Origin: a filamentous cyanobacterium ESFC-1
Lineage (GTDB): Bacteria > Cyanobacteriota > Cyanobacteriia > Cyanobacteriales > Spirulinaceae
Direction of reading: 5' to 3'
DNA: 36,742 bases
NCBI GenBank assembly: GCA_000380225.1
Contig: KB904821.1
Span: 5,190,049 to 5,226,790 of the forward strand
Made by a program: the position numbers and the translations under genes. Under the pieces are notes generated by a model, which was given only the letters and a program-made list of their open reading frames with translations, made no database searches and was not told the DNA's origin. Below are positions 1 through 8,717 of this stretch, piece after piece (the first letter of the stretch is position 1; every line of letters starts with the position of its first letter).

Positions 1-1
1 G

Positions 2-493
2 GCTTTAAGAAAAGCTTGCCTTGATGCGGCTTGGGGTTCATTTCTCGACATCCTCCGTCACGTTTGCCCGAAGCGTGGCGTGTATTTTGCCAAGGTAGAC
101 GCGAATGGGACAAGTCAGATTTGTCCCCATTGCGGAACGAACTGCGGCAAAAAGTCTCTGTCTCAACGAGTCCATTCATGCTCTAATTGCGGCTACACGA
201 CAGACAGGGATGTAGCGGCGGCTCAAGTGGTGAAAGAACGAGGATTAAGTGCGGTCGGGCAGACCGTACCAACGCTCGTCGAGGGTAAAGATAAGGGGCT
301 GTGTCCGCCACCTGCGGGCGGACTTTATATGCCCCGTTTCGGGGCTGGAGTTTATACTCCTGCGCTTAGTCTCCCTATGACGCGAGAATCCCCGCTCATG
401 ACAGGACGGGGAGTTGTCAACCTCACGACTCGATCGAGAAGAAAAAGAAACTCAACCATGACCACAGACAAAGATACAGAACGGAACAAATAA
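2..493 (+). CDS. tnpB: IS200/IS605-family TnpB (OrfB), 3' part only
   Basis: C-terminal part of a TnpB RNA-guided nuclease, cut by the window edge; the frame is open from base 2. Visible are the zinc ribbon (CPHC at about residues 42-45 and CSNC about 20 residues later) and the RuvC-III segment DRDVAAAQ, which holds the last catalytic Asp. TnpB proteins accompany IS200/IS605 elements and cut DNA under the guidance of an RNA made from the element's right end. The frame continues about 70 residues past the usual end of the family, through GC-rich hairpins and the putative right end, so the last residues are probably not conserved protein. No tnpA is seen in the window. The family call is secure; whether the full gene is intact cannot be judged here. 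Confidence 0.9.
   Translation, partial: ALRKACLDAAWGSFLDILRHVCPKRGVYFAKVDANGTSQICPHCGTNCGKKSLSQRVHSCSNCGYTTDRDVAAAQVVKERGLSAVGQTVPTLVEGKDKGLCPPPAGGLYMPRFGAGVYTPALSLPMTRESPLMTGRGVVNLTTRSRRKRNSTMTTDKDTERNK
290..420 (+). ncRNA. Candidate TnpB omega RNA / IS right end
   Basis: Four consecutive stem-loops lie at the 3' end of tnpB. The stems are 303-309 with 317-323 (7 bp, perfect), 331-336 with 340-345 (6 bp, GCCCCG/CGGGGC), 347-351 with 356-360 (5 bp), and 390-394 with 407-411 (CCCCG/CGGGG). The last resembles the hairpin usually found at the right end of IS200/IS605 elements, followed by GTTGTCAA. In studied elements the guide RNA overlaps the end of tnpB and its guide is the flanking DNA just past the right end. 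By analogy the guide would start near 420. The exact element boundary is not determined. Confidence 0.45.
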
Positions 494-553
494 TCCTATA
501 ATGCAAATGATCGTCGATCTGTCCGTTATCAAGCGCGATCGCCTCTTTAGGGA

Positions 554-3500
554 ATGCCCTCCTTTATTGCTAAAATTTGGCAAGCCGTGAAAAAGTTTTT
601 ACAACAGTTCTTTTCGTCTCTCGATCATCCCGGTTCTTCGGAATCAAAAGAAGTGCCAAGGCCATATCGGCCCTTGAGTGATGAGGATTACGAATATTTG
701 TGGACGCAATTGCTAGAAGGTGTTGCCTATGGTTGGCAGCCCGGACGGATTCAGCGCTTTTTTGAAACCCTGGGCGATCGCGGCCATCGAGATGCTTGGT
801 TGGCTTGGCTAGAGCGTTATGAAGCGAAAATCTTAGCTAATCCGCCCCAAGACCGAGCCTTAGCGAAGCGCTTGGTCAAGTTAGGCGAACACACCCAAGC
901 GTTACCCAAACAGTCTTCAGCGCAGCGAGTGGGTCAAACCGCAGCCCGTTTGGGGAAAGTGTTGCTGTTGCCCAAAAAGACCTCCTCACAGCCGATTTGG
1001 GAATATGACGGCCCGGATGCTGTGACGGTGGCAGTAGAGTCGGGAAGTCCTCCGGTGGAGTCTGAAGCGCCACCAACGACAGAAAAGGACTCTGAAGCCG
1101 AAAGCCAGCTACCGCCGCCGCCTGTGGAAGAATATGTGGCAGAAACACCGCCAGAAGAAGATACACCCCAGTTAATGGTGGAAAATGCCCCCGATCCTGA
1201 AGCTTGGTTTAATCGGGGAGTCCAGTTTTACGAGCAGGAAGCCTATCAGCAAGCGATTCAATATTGGGACCGGGCGATCGCGATCGAGCCGAGTTATTAT
1301 CAAGCCTGGAGCAATCGCGGCTTGGCGTTAAAGAATTTGGGCGCTTGGGCTGAAGCTTTAGAAAGTTATGAAAAAGCTTTAGAAATTGAACCCAACTACA
1401 GCAAAGCTTGGTATAATCAAGGCATCGCCCTGGATGTTTTAAGGCGCTACGATGACGCAATTTCGTCGTTCGATCGAGTGCTGGCCCAAGACGGCGATGA
1501 TTTTCGTGCCTGGTATTATCGCGGCAACACTCTACAGCAGTGCCAACGGTACGAAGAAGCGATCGCATCTTACGATGAAGCTTTAGCGCGACAATCAGAT
1601 TTAGAAAAGGCGTGGTACGAACGGGGCAACGCTTATCGGCAACTGCAAAATCCCGAAAGCGCGATCGCATCCTACGACAAGGCGATCGCCCTAACTGCCG
1701 AAGACCCAGAGATTTGGTACAGTCGCGGCCAAGCCTTGATTGAAGCGGAAAAGAAAGAAGAAGCGATCGCGTCTTTCGACCGGGCGTTGCAACTCAAACC
1801 CGATGCTTGGCATATTTGGTTAGGGCGCAGTGGTGCGGTCAAACAATCCCTGAATCCTGACTTATTGCTTTCCTCTTTAAGTCCCGTGGCGCAACAGCAC
1901 TCCGAACTGAATCAACGGGGAGAAAAGGGGGAAATTGCCTGTTTAGAAGTGGGTTTGCATTACTTACTGCCCGACAGTCACCCGGAAGGTTGGGGAAGGT
2001 TGCATTGGCGCATCGGACAAATTCAGTATCGCCAAGGCTTGCAAAATCCTCATCCCTTTGAATTGTGGCGCGAAGCCACCAGTCGCTACCAAGAAGCTCT
2101 TAAATCCGTTATTCCCGCAACATTTCCCCTACTGTATCTGGCGATTTTGCAAGACTTGATTGAGGTGCAAATTGGCCTAGAAGAAAGCGAGTTAGCCACC
2201 CAACTTCACCAACGGGGCTTACAGCAGTTTCGCAACTTTTTAGTCGATCCCCAACGGTCGGAAGGGCAAAAACAGCAACTCAAAGCGCAATTATCCGGTT
2301 TTGAGCGCTTCAGCATTCCGATCTCCATTCAAGCCGGGTCTTTGACTCAAGCCTTAGAAGAAGCCGCACCGCCTCTGACTTGGGCGCAACTGCAAGAGGG
2401 ACTCGATCCGACAACAGCCATTATTTGTTGGCATCAAAGTCCGGCCACATTGACCACGTTTGTCATTTTACCCGAAACCGCAGAACCTCTGGTTTTGGAT
2501 CGACCGCCGAATGTCGTGGTTGATGTGGTGTTAACGCCTTTGGTACGAGCCAAAATTCGGGCCTATCAAGGAGATTCTCAGAAATTAAATAGTTATTTAT
2601 TAGAATTGCTGCATTTAACCGGGAAGAATGCCACATCCGAACCGATTTCTCAACCCATCGATCGCTGTCCTGCGGATTTGCAACGGCGCGATCGCTTTCA
2701 AGATTGGCAAGAGTCTTGGGAACATTTAAGACAAAATAACGCAGAATGGCGGCGTAAATTACCAGAATTAATCAATCAGTTGGGTAATATTCTCGATATT
2801 GACCGTATTTTAGCCGAGTTAACCCATCATTATCGTAAAATACCTTATCATTCCCTGGAAAATCTGATTCTGATTCCTACGGCAGAAATGATGCCTTTGC
2901 CGATTACAGCGTTGTTTCACTTGGCTTTAGCAGAAGAATCTGAGTTAGATTTAACCTTGAGTTATTTACCTCAACTCGATTTAACAACGACATTAACGAC
3001 TGAAAGTAAAACGCCACAAGCGCTAGTTTATGGGGCAGAAGCTCAAGAAGATACTTTAGGGTCAGGGTTGAAAGCCGAGTTTGCCGACACCGAGATTATT
3101 AACCTCGAAAACGACGAAGACGCGATCGCCACTTTCCCGACTCAAGGGGATATTATTCATCTCGAAAATACTCGTATTGAGACAGACGGTTTGCATTGGG
3201 GCGATCGCGGTTTCACATGGGAACAACTCGAAAACCTCTCCTTCTCGACTCAGCCCGCGATCGCGCTGGGTTTAACCAGTTACAGCGGCCCGACCTTACA
3301 ACGCCTCGAAGCCATTTTACTCGGTCAAGGGGCAGCTTGCATCCTCAGCAATAGTTGGCCCGTTGAATCCATGGCCCAAACCCTATTCTGGCTAGAATTT
3401 TACCGCCAACTCAAAACCCCAACCACCCCCCAAAACGCCCTCAAACAAACGCAAACTTGGCTACAAACTGCCACTTATCAAGATTTGCTTCATTGGTGTC

Positions 3501-3655
3501 AAACGCAAAATTACGAAGCGTTAAACCCATTCACCGAGGATATTAACCAAACCCCTGATAAGCTACAGTCCTCTCAGCCTCCCTATGCTAACCCTTATTA
3601 TTGGGCGGGTTGGCGTGTTAGTAGTCGTATTGAAGAAGCTTCAAATCGTGTCTAG
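554..3655 (+). CDS. TPR-repeat protein with degenerate CHAT-like C-terminal domain
   Basis: 1033 residues. The N-terminal ~140 residues are helical and unrecognised. An acidic, Pro-rich linker covers about 150-210. Six 34-residue TPRs follow (about 215-418, signature AW.NRG..L.....Y..A...YD.AL...P). The C-terminal ~350 residues follow the layout of CHAT domains (caspase-like peptidases associated with TPRs) and end with the NPYYWAGW motif typical of these proteins. At the place of the catalytic GH motif it has HLENTR (Thr873 where His is expected). At the place of the SACETG motif it has TSYSG (Tyr910 where Cys is expected), so it is probably not a protease and may be a scaffold or pseudo-enzyme. 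HIP1 sites are frequent in it, unlike in the other TPR-CHAT gene of this window. Start: the only ATG near a reasonable distance after tnpB. Partners are unknown. Confidence 0.75.
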   Translation: MPSFIAKIWQAVKKFLQQFFSSLDHPGSSESKEVPRPYRPLSDEDYEYLWTQLLEGVAYGWQPGRIQRFFETLGDRGHRDAWLAWLERYEAKILANPPQDRALAKRLVKLGEHTQALPKQSSAQRVGQTAARLGKVLLLPKKTSSQPIWEYDGPDAVTVAVESGSPPVESEAPPTTEKDSEAESQLPPPPVEEYVAETPPEEDTPQLMVENAPDPEAWFNRGVQFYEQEAYQQAIQYWDRAIAIEPSYYQAWSNRGLALKNLGAWAEALESYEKALEIEPNYSKAWYNQGIALDVLRRYDDAISSFDRVLAQDGDDFRAWYYRGNTLQQCQRYEEAIASYDEALARQSDLEKAWYERGNAYRQLQNPESAIASYDKAIALTAEDPEIWYSRGQALIEAEKKEEAIASFDRALQLKPDAWHIWLGRSGAVKQSLNPDLLLSSLSPVAQQHSELNQRGEKGEIACLEVGLHYLLPDSHPEGWGRLHWRIGQIQYRQGLQNPHPFELWREATSRYQEALKSVIPATFPLLYLAILQDLIEVQIGLEESELATQLHQRGLQQFRNFLVDPQRSEGQKQQLKAQLSGFERFSIPISIQAGSLTQALEEAAPPLTWAQLQEGLDPTTAIICWHQSPATLTTFVILPETAEPLVLDRPPNVVVDVVLTPLVRAKIRAYQGDSQKLNSYLLELLHLTGKNATSEPISQPIDRCPADLQRRDRFQDWQESWEHLRQNNAEWRRKLPELINQLGNILDIDRILAELTHHYRKIPYHSLENLILIPTAEMMPLPITALFHLALAEESELDLTLSYLPQLDLTTTLTTESKTPQALVYGAEAQEDTLGSGLKAEFADTEIINLENDEDAIATFPTQGDIIHLENTRIETDGLHWGDRGFTWEQLENLSFSTQPAIALGLTSYSGPTLQRLEAILLGQGAACILSNSWPVESMAQTLFWLEFYRQLKTPTTPQNALKQTQTWLQTATYQDLLHWCQTQNYEALNPFTEDINQTPDKLQSSQPPYANPYYWAGWRVSSRIEEASNRV

Positions 3656-3668
3656 TTTTTGAGTTAGT

Positions 3669-3696
3669 CCTTGGTCATTGGTCATTTGTCCTTTGT
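3669..3696 (+). repeat. Short degenerate TTGGTCA heptamer array
   Basis: Three to four units related to TTGGTCA start 14 bases after the stop of the TPR-CHAT-like gene. This is the STRR type of short tandem repeat known from cyanobacteria. The rest of the 236-base spacer before bioF shows no gene. Confidence 0.6.
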
Positions 3697-3891
3697 TGTG
3701 GGTTTCCAACATCCCTTAATTGGTAATTTCTTCCTTTGATTTCATAACTCATAATTCCCCCACTGCCTTAAAAACTCTTTTGGAAACTCAGATTAAATTC
3801 GCTTAATTAGCTAAAAATCAGTGAGTGCGGGGTCATCAAAATTGGGTATTACCAATCGCGTCAAAGCCAACAACAAACAACAAATCTACCA

Positions 3892-5058
3892 ATGACTGAA
3901 AAAGCCTACACCTGGATGACGCGATCGCTTTCTACCCTCCAGAAAGCCCATTGGTATCGCGCTGTAACGCCGTTAGAGGGTCTTGCGGGGGCGGAAATGG
4001 TGCGGGATGGCAAAACAGTCATCAACTTTGCCAGCAACGATTATTTGGGATTGTCGGGCGACTCGCGACTTATGGATGCAGCGATCGCGGCGGTACAAGA
4101 ATATGGTACAGGAAGCACCGGATCGCGGTTGTTAACGGGTCATCGTCTCTTACACCGTCAACTGGAAAACGCGATCGCAAAGCTGAAAAAAACCGAAGAC
4201 GCGATCGTGTTTAGTTCCGGTTATCTCGCGAATCTGGGTACTATTGCCGCTATCGTGGGGACGCGGGATTTAATTTTAGCTGACCAATACAATCACTCTA
4301 GCCTCAAAAATGGCGCAATTTTAAGCGGGGCAAGAATAATTGACTACAAACACAGCGATATTGCTGATTTAGAAGATAAATTAACCCAAAATCGCTCGCT
4401 TTATCGTCGCTGCTTGATTGTTACCGACAGCGTGTTTAGTATGGATGGCGATCTGTGTCCTCTGCCAGACATTCTCGATTTGGGCGATCGCTTTGATTGT
4501 ATGGTGTTGGTAGACGAAGCCCACGCAACCGGAGTATTAGGCCAAAATGGGGCAGGTTGCGTCGAGCATTTTCAGCAGCAAGGCAGACCTATTCTGCAAA
4601 TGGGGACGCTGAGTAAAGCATTAGGGAGCTTAGGGGGCTATATCGCCGCATCTGCCCCAATTATCGACTTTATCCGCAATCGCGCCCCCAGTTGGATTTA
4701 TACCACAGGCTTATCTCCCGCAGACACGGGGGCTGCATTAGCCGCAATCGAGATTGTCCAAAATGAACCCCAACGCCGAGAAAAACTTTGGCAAAATGTA
4801 ACTTGGCTTCAAGCTCAATTGCAGGGATATAATTTACTTCCTTCAGATTCCCCGATTTTATGTTTGAGTCTAGATACCCCGGAAAACGCGATCGCGATCG
4901 CACAGAAATTAAGCGATAAAGGCATCTTTGCCCCCGCTATACGTCCCCCCACCGTCCCTACCAGTCGCATTCGTTTCACGGTCATGGCGACCCATTCTAG
5001 GGAACATTTAGAGGCTTTGGTTAATGCTTGTCATTCGTCTTTTGTCCTTGGTCATTAG
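3892..5058 (+). CDS. bioF: 8-amino-7-oxononanoate synthase
   Basis: 388 residues, full length for the alpha-oxoamine synthase family. BioF condenses pimeloyl-ACP/CoA with L-alanine to give 8-amino-7-oxononanoate, an early step in biotin synthesis; it is cytosolic and PLP-dependent. Visible motifs: SNDYLGL (48-54), [12 protein letters not shown] (72-83), [11 protein letters not shown] (207-217) and the PLP-lysine motif [11 protein letters not shown], with Lys242 as the Schiff-base residue. A CoA-ligase-type or KBL paralogue is less likely given the length and the GTGSTGSR motif. No other biotin gene is adjacent. No clear Shine-Dalgarno is seen before the ATG. The TAG stop is the first part of a heptamer repeat run. 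Confidence 0.93.
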   Translation: MTEKAYTWMTRSLSTLQKAHWYRAVTPLEGLAGAEMVRDGKTVINFASNDYLGLSGDSRLMDAAIAAVQEYGTGSTGSRLLTGHRLLHRQLENAIAKLKKTEDAIVFSSGYLANLGTIAAIVGTRDLILADQYNHSSLKNGAILSGARIIDYKHSDIADLEDKLTQNRSLYRRCLIVTDSVFSMDGDLCPLPDILDLGDRFDCMVLVDEAHATGVLGQNGAGCVEHFQQQGRPILQMGTLSKALGSLGGYIAASAPIIDFIRNRAPSWIYTTGLSPADTGAALAAIEIVQNEPQRREKLWQNVTWLQAQLQGYNLLPSDSPILCLSLDTPENAIAIAQKLSDKGIFAPAIRPPTVPTSRIRFTVMATHSREHLEALVNACHSSFVLGH

Positions 5059-5098
5059 TTGTTAGTTGTTGGTTGTTTGTTATTGGTTATTGGTTGTT
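5046..5098 (+). repeat. TTGTTGG/TTATTGG heptamer array at bioF stop
   Basis: Imperfect heptamers (TTGGTCA, TTGTTAG, TTGTTGG, TTATTGG) run through the last codons and stop of bioF into the spacer. The repeat reads TTGTTGG in the sense direction of the gene, as at two other loci in this window. Confidence 0.65.
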
Positions 5099-5102
5099 TA
5101 CT

Positions 5103-5167
5103 AGAAGCCTGGTTTCTTGTTTGCTTACCCGATTAAGTTAGAATTTAGTATTAGAAACCGGGGTTCT
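5103..5167. repeat. 65-bp dispersed element with palindromic ends, copy 1
   Basis: It starts with AGAAGCCTGGTTTCTT and ends with TAGAAACCGGGGTTCT; the two ends are near-perfect inverted repeats of each other. A second copy of identical length is at 35153-35217. Both copies lie within 50 bases downstream of a stop codon (bioF here, mutS2 there), so they may act as transcript ends. Confidence 0.65.
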
Positions 5168-5264
5168 TAATCTTCACCCTTTAAACATTATTTAATATTA
5201 AATTTGGCTTTAATTATCGATAGTTAAAACGCTAGAGATATGATTAAAATAGATGTAGATACGA

Positions 5265-5613
5265 GTTTACATTCCAGAAAATTATTAATTATACATTGTA
5301 TAGCAACCGCCAAATCGGTCAGGACAACATTATCCATTCTTAGAAAATAAGCCCCTCTCCCGTGGGAGAGGGGTTGGGGTGAGGGCAGACTTGCCTATCA
5401 AAACGTCCTAATTGTCAGCACCGTTATTAAGTCAAGCTTCTTTGCTTTATTCCCACGGAGAATAGAGCTTTTTAAGACAATTTTCTGACAAGATCAATAA
5501 TTACATTATTGATACTAATGAGGTCGTTTTTTCGCGGCGAATCTTCAATTAAAACGATAGAAATATTATTAAAAGAGTAAGTTTACATTCCAGAAAATTA
5601 TTAATTATACATT
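5265..5613. repeat. 33-bp perfect direct repeat flanking a MITE-like element
   Basis: Bases 5265-5297 are repeated exactly at 5581-5613 (starts GTTTACATTCC, ends TTATACATT). The similarity extends imperfectly about 40 bases upstream of each copy. The interval between the copies contains the MITE-like element at 5299-5424. The whole 5059-5632 spacer holds only repeats; no gene was seen in it. Confidence 0.6.
5299..5424. mobile_element. MITE-like ~128-bp element, copy 1 (diverged)
   Basis: It shares TATAGCAACCGCCAAA at its left end, a central block with GAGAGGGGTTGGGGTGAGGGC, and ACGTCCTAA near the right end with the two closely related copies at 28192-28319 and 31877-32004. The right terminus is eroded, so the end coordinate is approximate. 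A short hairpin (CCTCTCC/GGGAGAGG) is present in this copy. It has no coding capacity. Confidence 0.6.
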
Positions 5614-5632
5614 ATAAATTGTAAATTGTAAA

Positions 5633-6625
5633 TTATACATTGTTTTGTCGTTGACCATAACGAATTAACAATACCAACAAAACCGTTCCGATAATATATT
5701 TAAACGCATCGGGAATGATGGGATTAGGGGAAATAAAACCTTCAATAATGCCCGCAATAACTAACAGTACAATCACCCCAAACATAAGTTGTGCTGCTTG
5801 CGTACCGTAGAATTTAAGGGCATCTATGCGACTATATTGTCCGGGAACTAAAATCGCCCTTGCAATTAATAAACCTGCCCCTCCTGCGAGGAAAATAGCG
5901 GGTAACTCTAACGCACCGTGGGGGAAGACAAACGCCCAAAAGGGTAAACCTAAACCGTATTGTCCCACCAAGGATGCGATCGCGCCAATCAATATGCCAT
6001 TGTACGCCAATAAATACACCGTAAAAGCGCCAGGAGGAGTAGGAAACGGGACATGAGGGGGATAATACATCGTAACGCCCCCAATGGCGGCTCGTAGGCT
6101 CACAATGATATTGTTAATCATAATGCCACTAGACGCGAGGGGTTCAATGCCTAAAATCGACCCCATCCACAACTCGCCGCGATCGCGTACCATGGAGATT
6201 AAATCGGCAGGAACGACCAACTCTAGAAATACTGGGTCTCGCCAAGCATACCACCACGCGATCGCAAAAGTCCCCCAAAAAATTGCCGCAGCCGCGAAAA
6301 TATAACCCCAGGTGTTTTGCAATAACGCTGGAAAGCCCCACTTGATAAAATCTGCGACAGCTTGCCATTCTTGACGGCGCGATCCCTGGTAAATTTGACT
6401 ATAGCTGCGAGACGTTAGCTGTTGTAAGTCCTGAATCAGCACTTGTCCGACTTGGTGAGTTCTTGCTCTGGCTAAATCTGCTGAAACCGAACGATATAAA
6501 CTGGCTAACTCCTTGATTTGTGAGGCTTGTAGCGATTTTAGCCCCCGTTTTTCACAGCGACGCAACAGTTCATCGAGTCGCTTCCAGTTGGTTTCTCGTC
6601 GCGCAATCCACCGCTTAATATTCAT
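5633..6625 (-). CDS. SpoIIM (stage II sporulation protein M)-family membrane protein
   Basis: 330 residues. A soluble helical N-terminal part of about 100 residues (Arg/Lys/Glu-rich, containing LASLYRSVSADLARAR) precedes about five to six membrane segments, beginning near WGYIFAAAAIFWGTF. The FPHGALELPAIFLAGGAGL segment is the conserved core of the SpoIIM/DUF95 family. In non-sporulating bacteria these proteins are often encoded next to RDD proteins and MoxR/DUF58 modules, and the RDD gene here is two genes away on the other strand. The molecular role is unknown; an inner-membrane location is expected. It is divergently transcribed from the 6702 operon with only 76 bases between. Confidence 0.85.
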   Translation of the reverse strand: MNIKRWIARRETNWKRLDELLRRCEKRGLKSLQASQIKELASLYRSVSADLARARTHQVGQVLIQDLQQLTSRSYSQIYQGSRRQEWQAVADFIKWGFPALLQNTWGYIFAAAAIFWGTFAIAWWYAWRDPVFLELVVPADLISMVRDRGELWMGSILGIEPLASSGIMINNIIVSLRAAIGGVTMYYPPHVPFPTPPGAFTVYLLAYNGILIGAIASLVGQYGLGLPFWAFVFPHGALELPAIFLAGGAGLLIARAILVPGQYSRIDALKFYGTQAAQLMFGVIVLLVIAGIIEGFISPNPIIPDAFKYIIGTVLLVLLIRYGQRQNNV

Positions 6626-6653
6626 ACAAACTTAGCGTTTTTTTCTCAAGATA

Positions 6654-6689
6654 GCCTAAAATTTCGATACAGTCTGCTGTATTTTAGGC
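6654..6689. promoter_or_regulatory. Inverted repeat in the divergent promoter between spoIIM-like gene and membrane operon
   Basis: GCCTAAAAT (6654-6662) pairs with ATTTTAGGC (6681-6689), and the inner ATACAG (6667-6672) pairs with CTGTAT (6677-6682). It lies in the 76-base intergenic region, 12 bases before the ATG at 6702. Placement and dyad symmetry suggest an operator controlling both directions, or an mRNA hairpin over the start of the plus-strand gene. No known regulator motif was recognised. Confidence 0.4.
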
Positions 6690-6701
6690 AAATCTTTAAT
6701 A

Positions 6702-7697
6702 ATGTTAACTGCCGGAAATATTGTTACCACCGCCACAATTCTCTATCGTTCTCATCTTAAATCTTATTTAAAGATTTCTTTGATTTCGTCTTTGTGGTTA
6801 TTAGTTCCCATTCTTTTTGGTTTATTGGGTTCTATTTTTGTTATCGGTTTTTCAGACACTTTCAATAGTACCAGTGTTTTAATTTTTTTCCTAATCGCAA
6901 CCCCCACTTGGCTGCTTCTTTTAGTTTATTGTTGGGCTAAAGCGTGGCTCAACTCGGCTTTGATTTCGCGGTTAGGGTTTTGCGAGTTAATGAATCAACC
7001 CGAAACGCCTAAAGCTGCTCGCAAGAAAATTGCTTCTCAACTCTGGATGTTCTTTCTCGCGGGTGTACTTTTGGGGTTAGTTCTAGTTAGCGTTTATATT
7101 GCCTTTACTTTAGTTTTTGTAATATTTCTTATCGCAATTCTAACGGGGATTGCCGTTGTTTTTGCCGGAATATTTCAAGGGGGTAGTTTCCCCGAAGACC
7201 CTACTTTTATCGGGATTCTGACTGTACTCGGTGTTTTGTTATATATTGTCGCGATTTTCATTTTCTTGGGGGGTGTATTGTGGTTTTATGCTCGCTTATT
7301 TCTTTTAGAAGTCCCGATTGCTGTTCATGGTAATACTAATGCTTTAAAAGCATTAGGTGTGAGTTGGAAACTAACTCAAAAAAATATTCGCTTTGTGATT
7401 CGCATTATTAGCATTGCCGCTTTAGTCAATTTGCCTTTATGGACAATCGTTCAAGGTATTTCTGCCTTAATTCAACCCTTGCTCACAGCCTGGATTACAT
7501 CAGACTATAATTTATTATTTGTCTTTTCGTATTTGATTAGTTCTATTGTGGGTGTTGTCGGTAACATTGTGCTTTTACCGTTTTGGCAAGCCTTGAAAGC
7601 TGTAACTTACTACGATTTACGCCGTCGCAAAGAAGGACTCGGCTTACAACTGCGCGAGGTGACTGCGGATAATACGCCTTCTGTAGATTATTTTTAA
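6702..7697 (+). CDS. Multipass membrane protein, unknown function
   Basis: 331 residues with about six strongly hydrophobic segments (roughly residues 25-50, 60-80, 112-160, 170-205, 240-262, 270-300) separated by short basic loops. The C-terminal tail is hydrophilic (about 307-331, with DLRRRKEG). No catalytic motif is visible. The architecture resembles the membrane domains of uncharacterised proteins found beside RDD proteins. It ends 16 bases before the RDD gene, so the two are probably co-transcribed. AT-rich codon use is typical for membrane proteins. I do not recognise a function. Confidence 0.7.
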   Translation: MLTAGNIVTTATILYRSHLKSYLKISLISSLWLLVPILFGLLGSIFVIGFSDTFNSTSVLIFFLIATPTWLLLLVYCWAKAWLNSALISRLGFCELMNQPETPKAARKKIASQLWMFFLAGVLLGLVLVSVYIAFTLVFVIFLIAILTGIAVVFAGIFQGGSFPEDPTFIGILTVLGVLLYIVAIFIFLGGVLWFYARLFLLEVPIAVHGNTNALKALGVSWKLTQKNIRFVIRIISIAALVNLPLWTIVQGISALIQPLLTAWITSDYNLLFVFSYLISSIVGVVGNIVLLPFWQALKAVTYYDLRRRKEGLGLQLREVTADNTPSVDYF

Positions 7698-7713
7698 TTG
7701 CTTTGCTGAAACT

Positions 7714-8505
7714 ATGCGCTTTTTAAATCAGATTAGGTTATTAACACCAGAAAGTGTTGAATTAGAATTTACATTAGCTGGAATCGGTAATCGCGCGATC
7801 GCGTTATTAATTGATTATTTGATTTGGGGTTTCTCGCTCCTTCTTTTATATATTGGTATGTTCTACTTGTTTTTCCAAATAGGTAGCTTTTGGGATAATA
7901 TTTCAGGAGGAAGCGAAGGAATAAGGCTCTGGCTAATTGCAATTCAAATATTACTTGTCTTTATTGTATATTGCGGTTATTTTGTCTTTTTTGAAACCCT
8001 ATGGCGCGGCCAAACCCCCGGAAAACGTTTTCTGAAAATCCGCGTTATTCGCGATAATGGCCAACCTGCTGGTCTTCCCCAAGCGACTCTCAGAGCTTTA
8101 TTACGTCCCCTCGATGATATCTTTTCATTAGGAGCATTACTCATTATGTTTACCCCTAAAGAAAAGCGTTTAGGAGATTGGTTAGCCGGAACATTAGTCA
8201 TTCAAGAAGAACGTCCAATCATTAAAGAGATTTTTGCCATTTCTGAAGATGCGAAAGCTCTCGTTCCCTACCTTCAAAACCAATCCAACTTCATGCGCTT
8301 GCTTCCCGAAGACTTCACCATAATTCGGGCATATTTACAGCGTCGCAGTTTAATGGAACCCGAAGCCAGAGCGAAAAAAAGCAGAGAACTCGCCCGCCAA
8401 GTTCGTGATATTATTTTGTTAGAAACCGTACCTGAAGGCGTGACGGCAAATCAGTTTTTAGAAGCAGTTTATTGGGCGTATCAAGAACAAATTGCACCGC
8501 CTTGA
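7714..8505 (+). CDS. RDD family membrane protein
   Basis: 263 residues. The N-terminal half has the RDD signature: GIGNRAIALLIDYLIWG (Arg and first Asp), two to three membrane helices, then PGKRFLKIRVI and ALLRPLDDIF (second conserved Asp region). The segment KRLGDWLAGTLVI closes the domain. Residues about 165-263 form a soluble, Arg/Glu-rich C-terminal extension. RDD proteins are poorly characterised; some members have been linked to ion transport. Paired here with an unknown membrane protein (upstream, 16 bases) and a divergent SpoIIM-like protein, an association seen in many bacteria. Confidence 0.85.
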   Translation: MRFLNQIRLLTPESVELEFTLAGIGNRAIALLIDYLIWGFSLLLLYIGMFYLFFQIGSFWDNISGGSEGIRLWLIAIQILLVFIVYCGYFVFFETLWRGQTPGKRFLKIRVIRDNGQPAGLPQATLRALLRPLDDIFSLGALLIMFTPKEKRLGDWLAGTLVIQEERPIIKEIFAISEDAKALVPYLQNQSNFMRLLPEDFTIIRAYLQRRSLMEPEARAKKSRELARQVRDIILLETVPEGVTANQFLEAVYWAYQEQIAPP

Positions 8506-8698
8506 AAACCACAAATACTTTGTCGATAAATTACTATTACGGGTTGCTATTTTTTGGCTCGATTAAAATTACAATCTGATGCCGCGATCGCATGGAAAAG
8601 GTAACTTAACAAAAATACCACAACCTCAACTCGCCACCAATAACCAGTCAATTCTCGAACAAACGTTTCACTAAGATACAAAAAACAAAGGACAAAAA

Positions 8699-8717
8699 AC
8701 CAATGACCAATGACCAA
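8699..8717 (-). repeat. TTGGTCA heptamer run overlapping a start codon
   Basis: Two to three units read ACCAATG on the plus strand. The ATG of the PrcA-like gene (8703) and its first five codons lie inside this repeat, so the repeat supplies the translation start. Confidence 0.6.
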
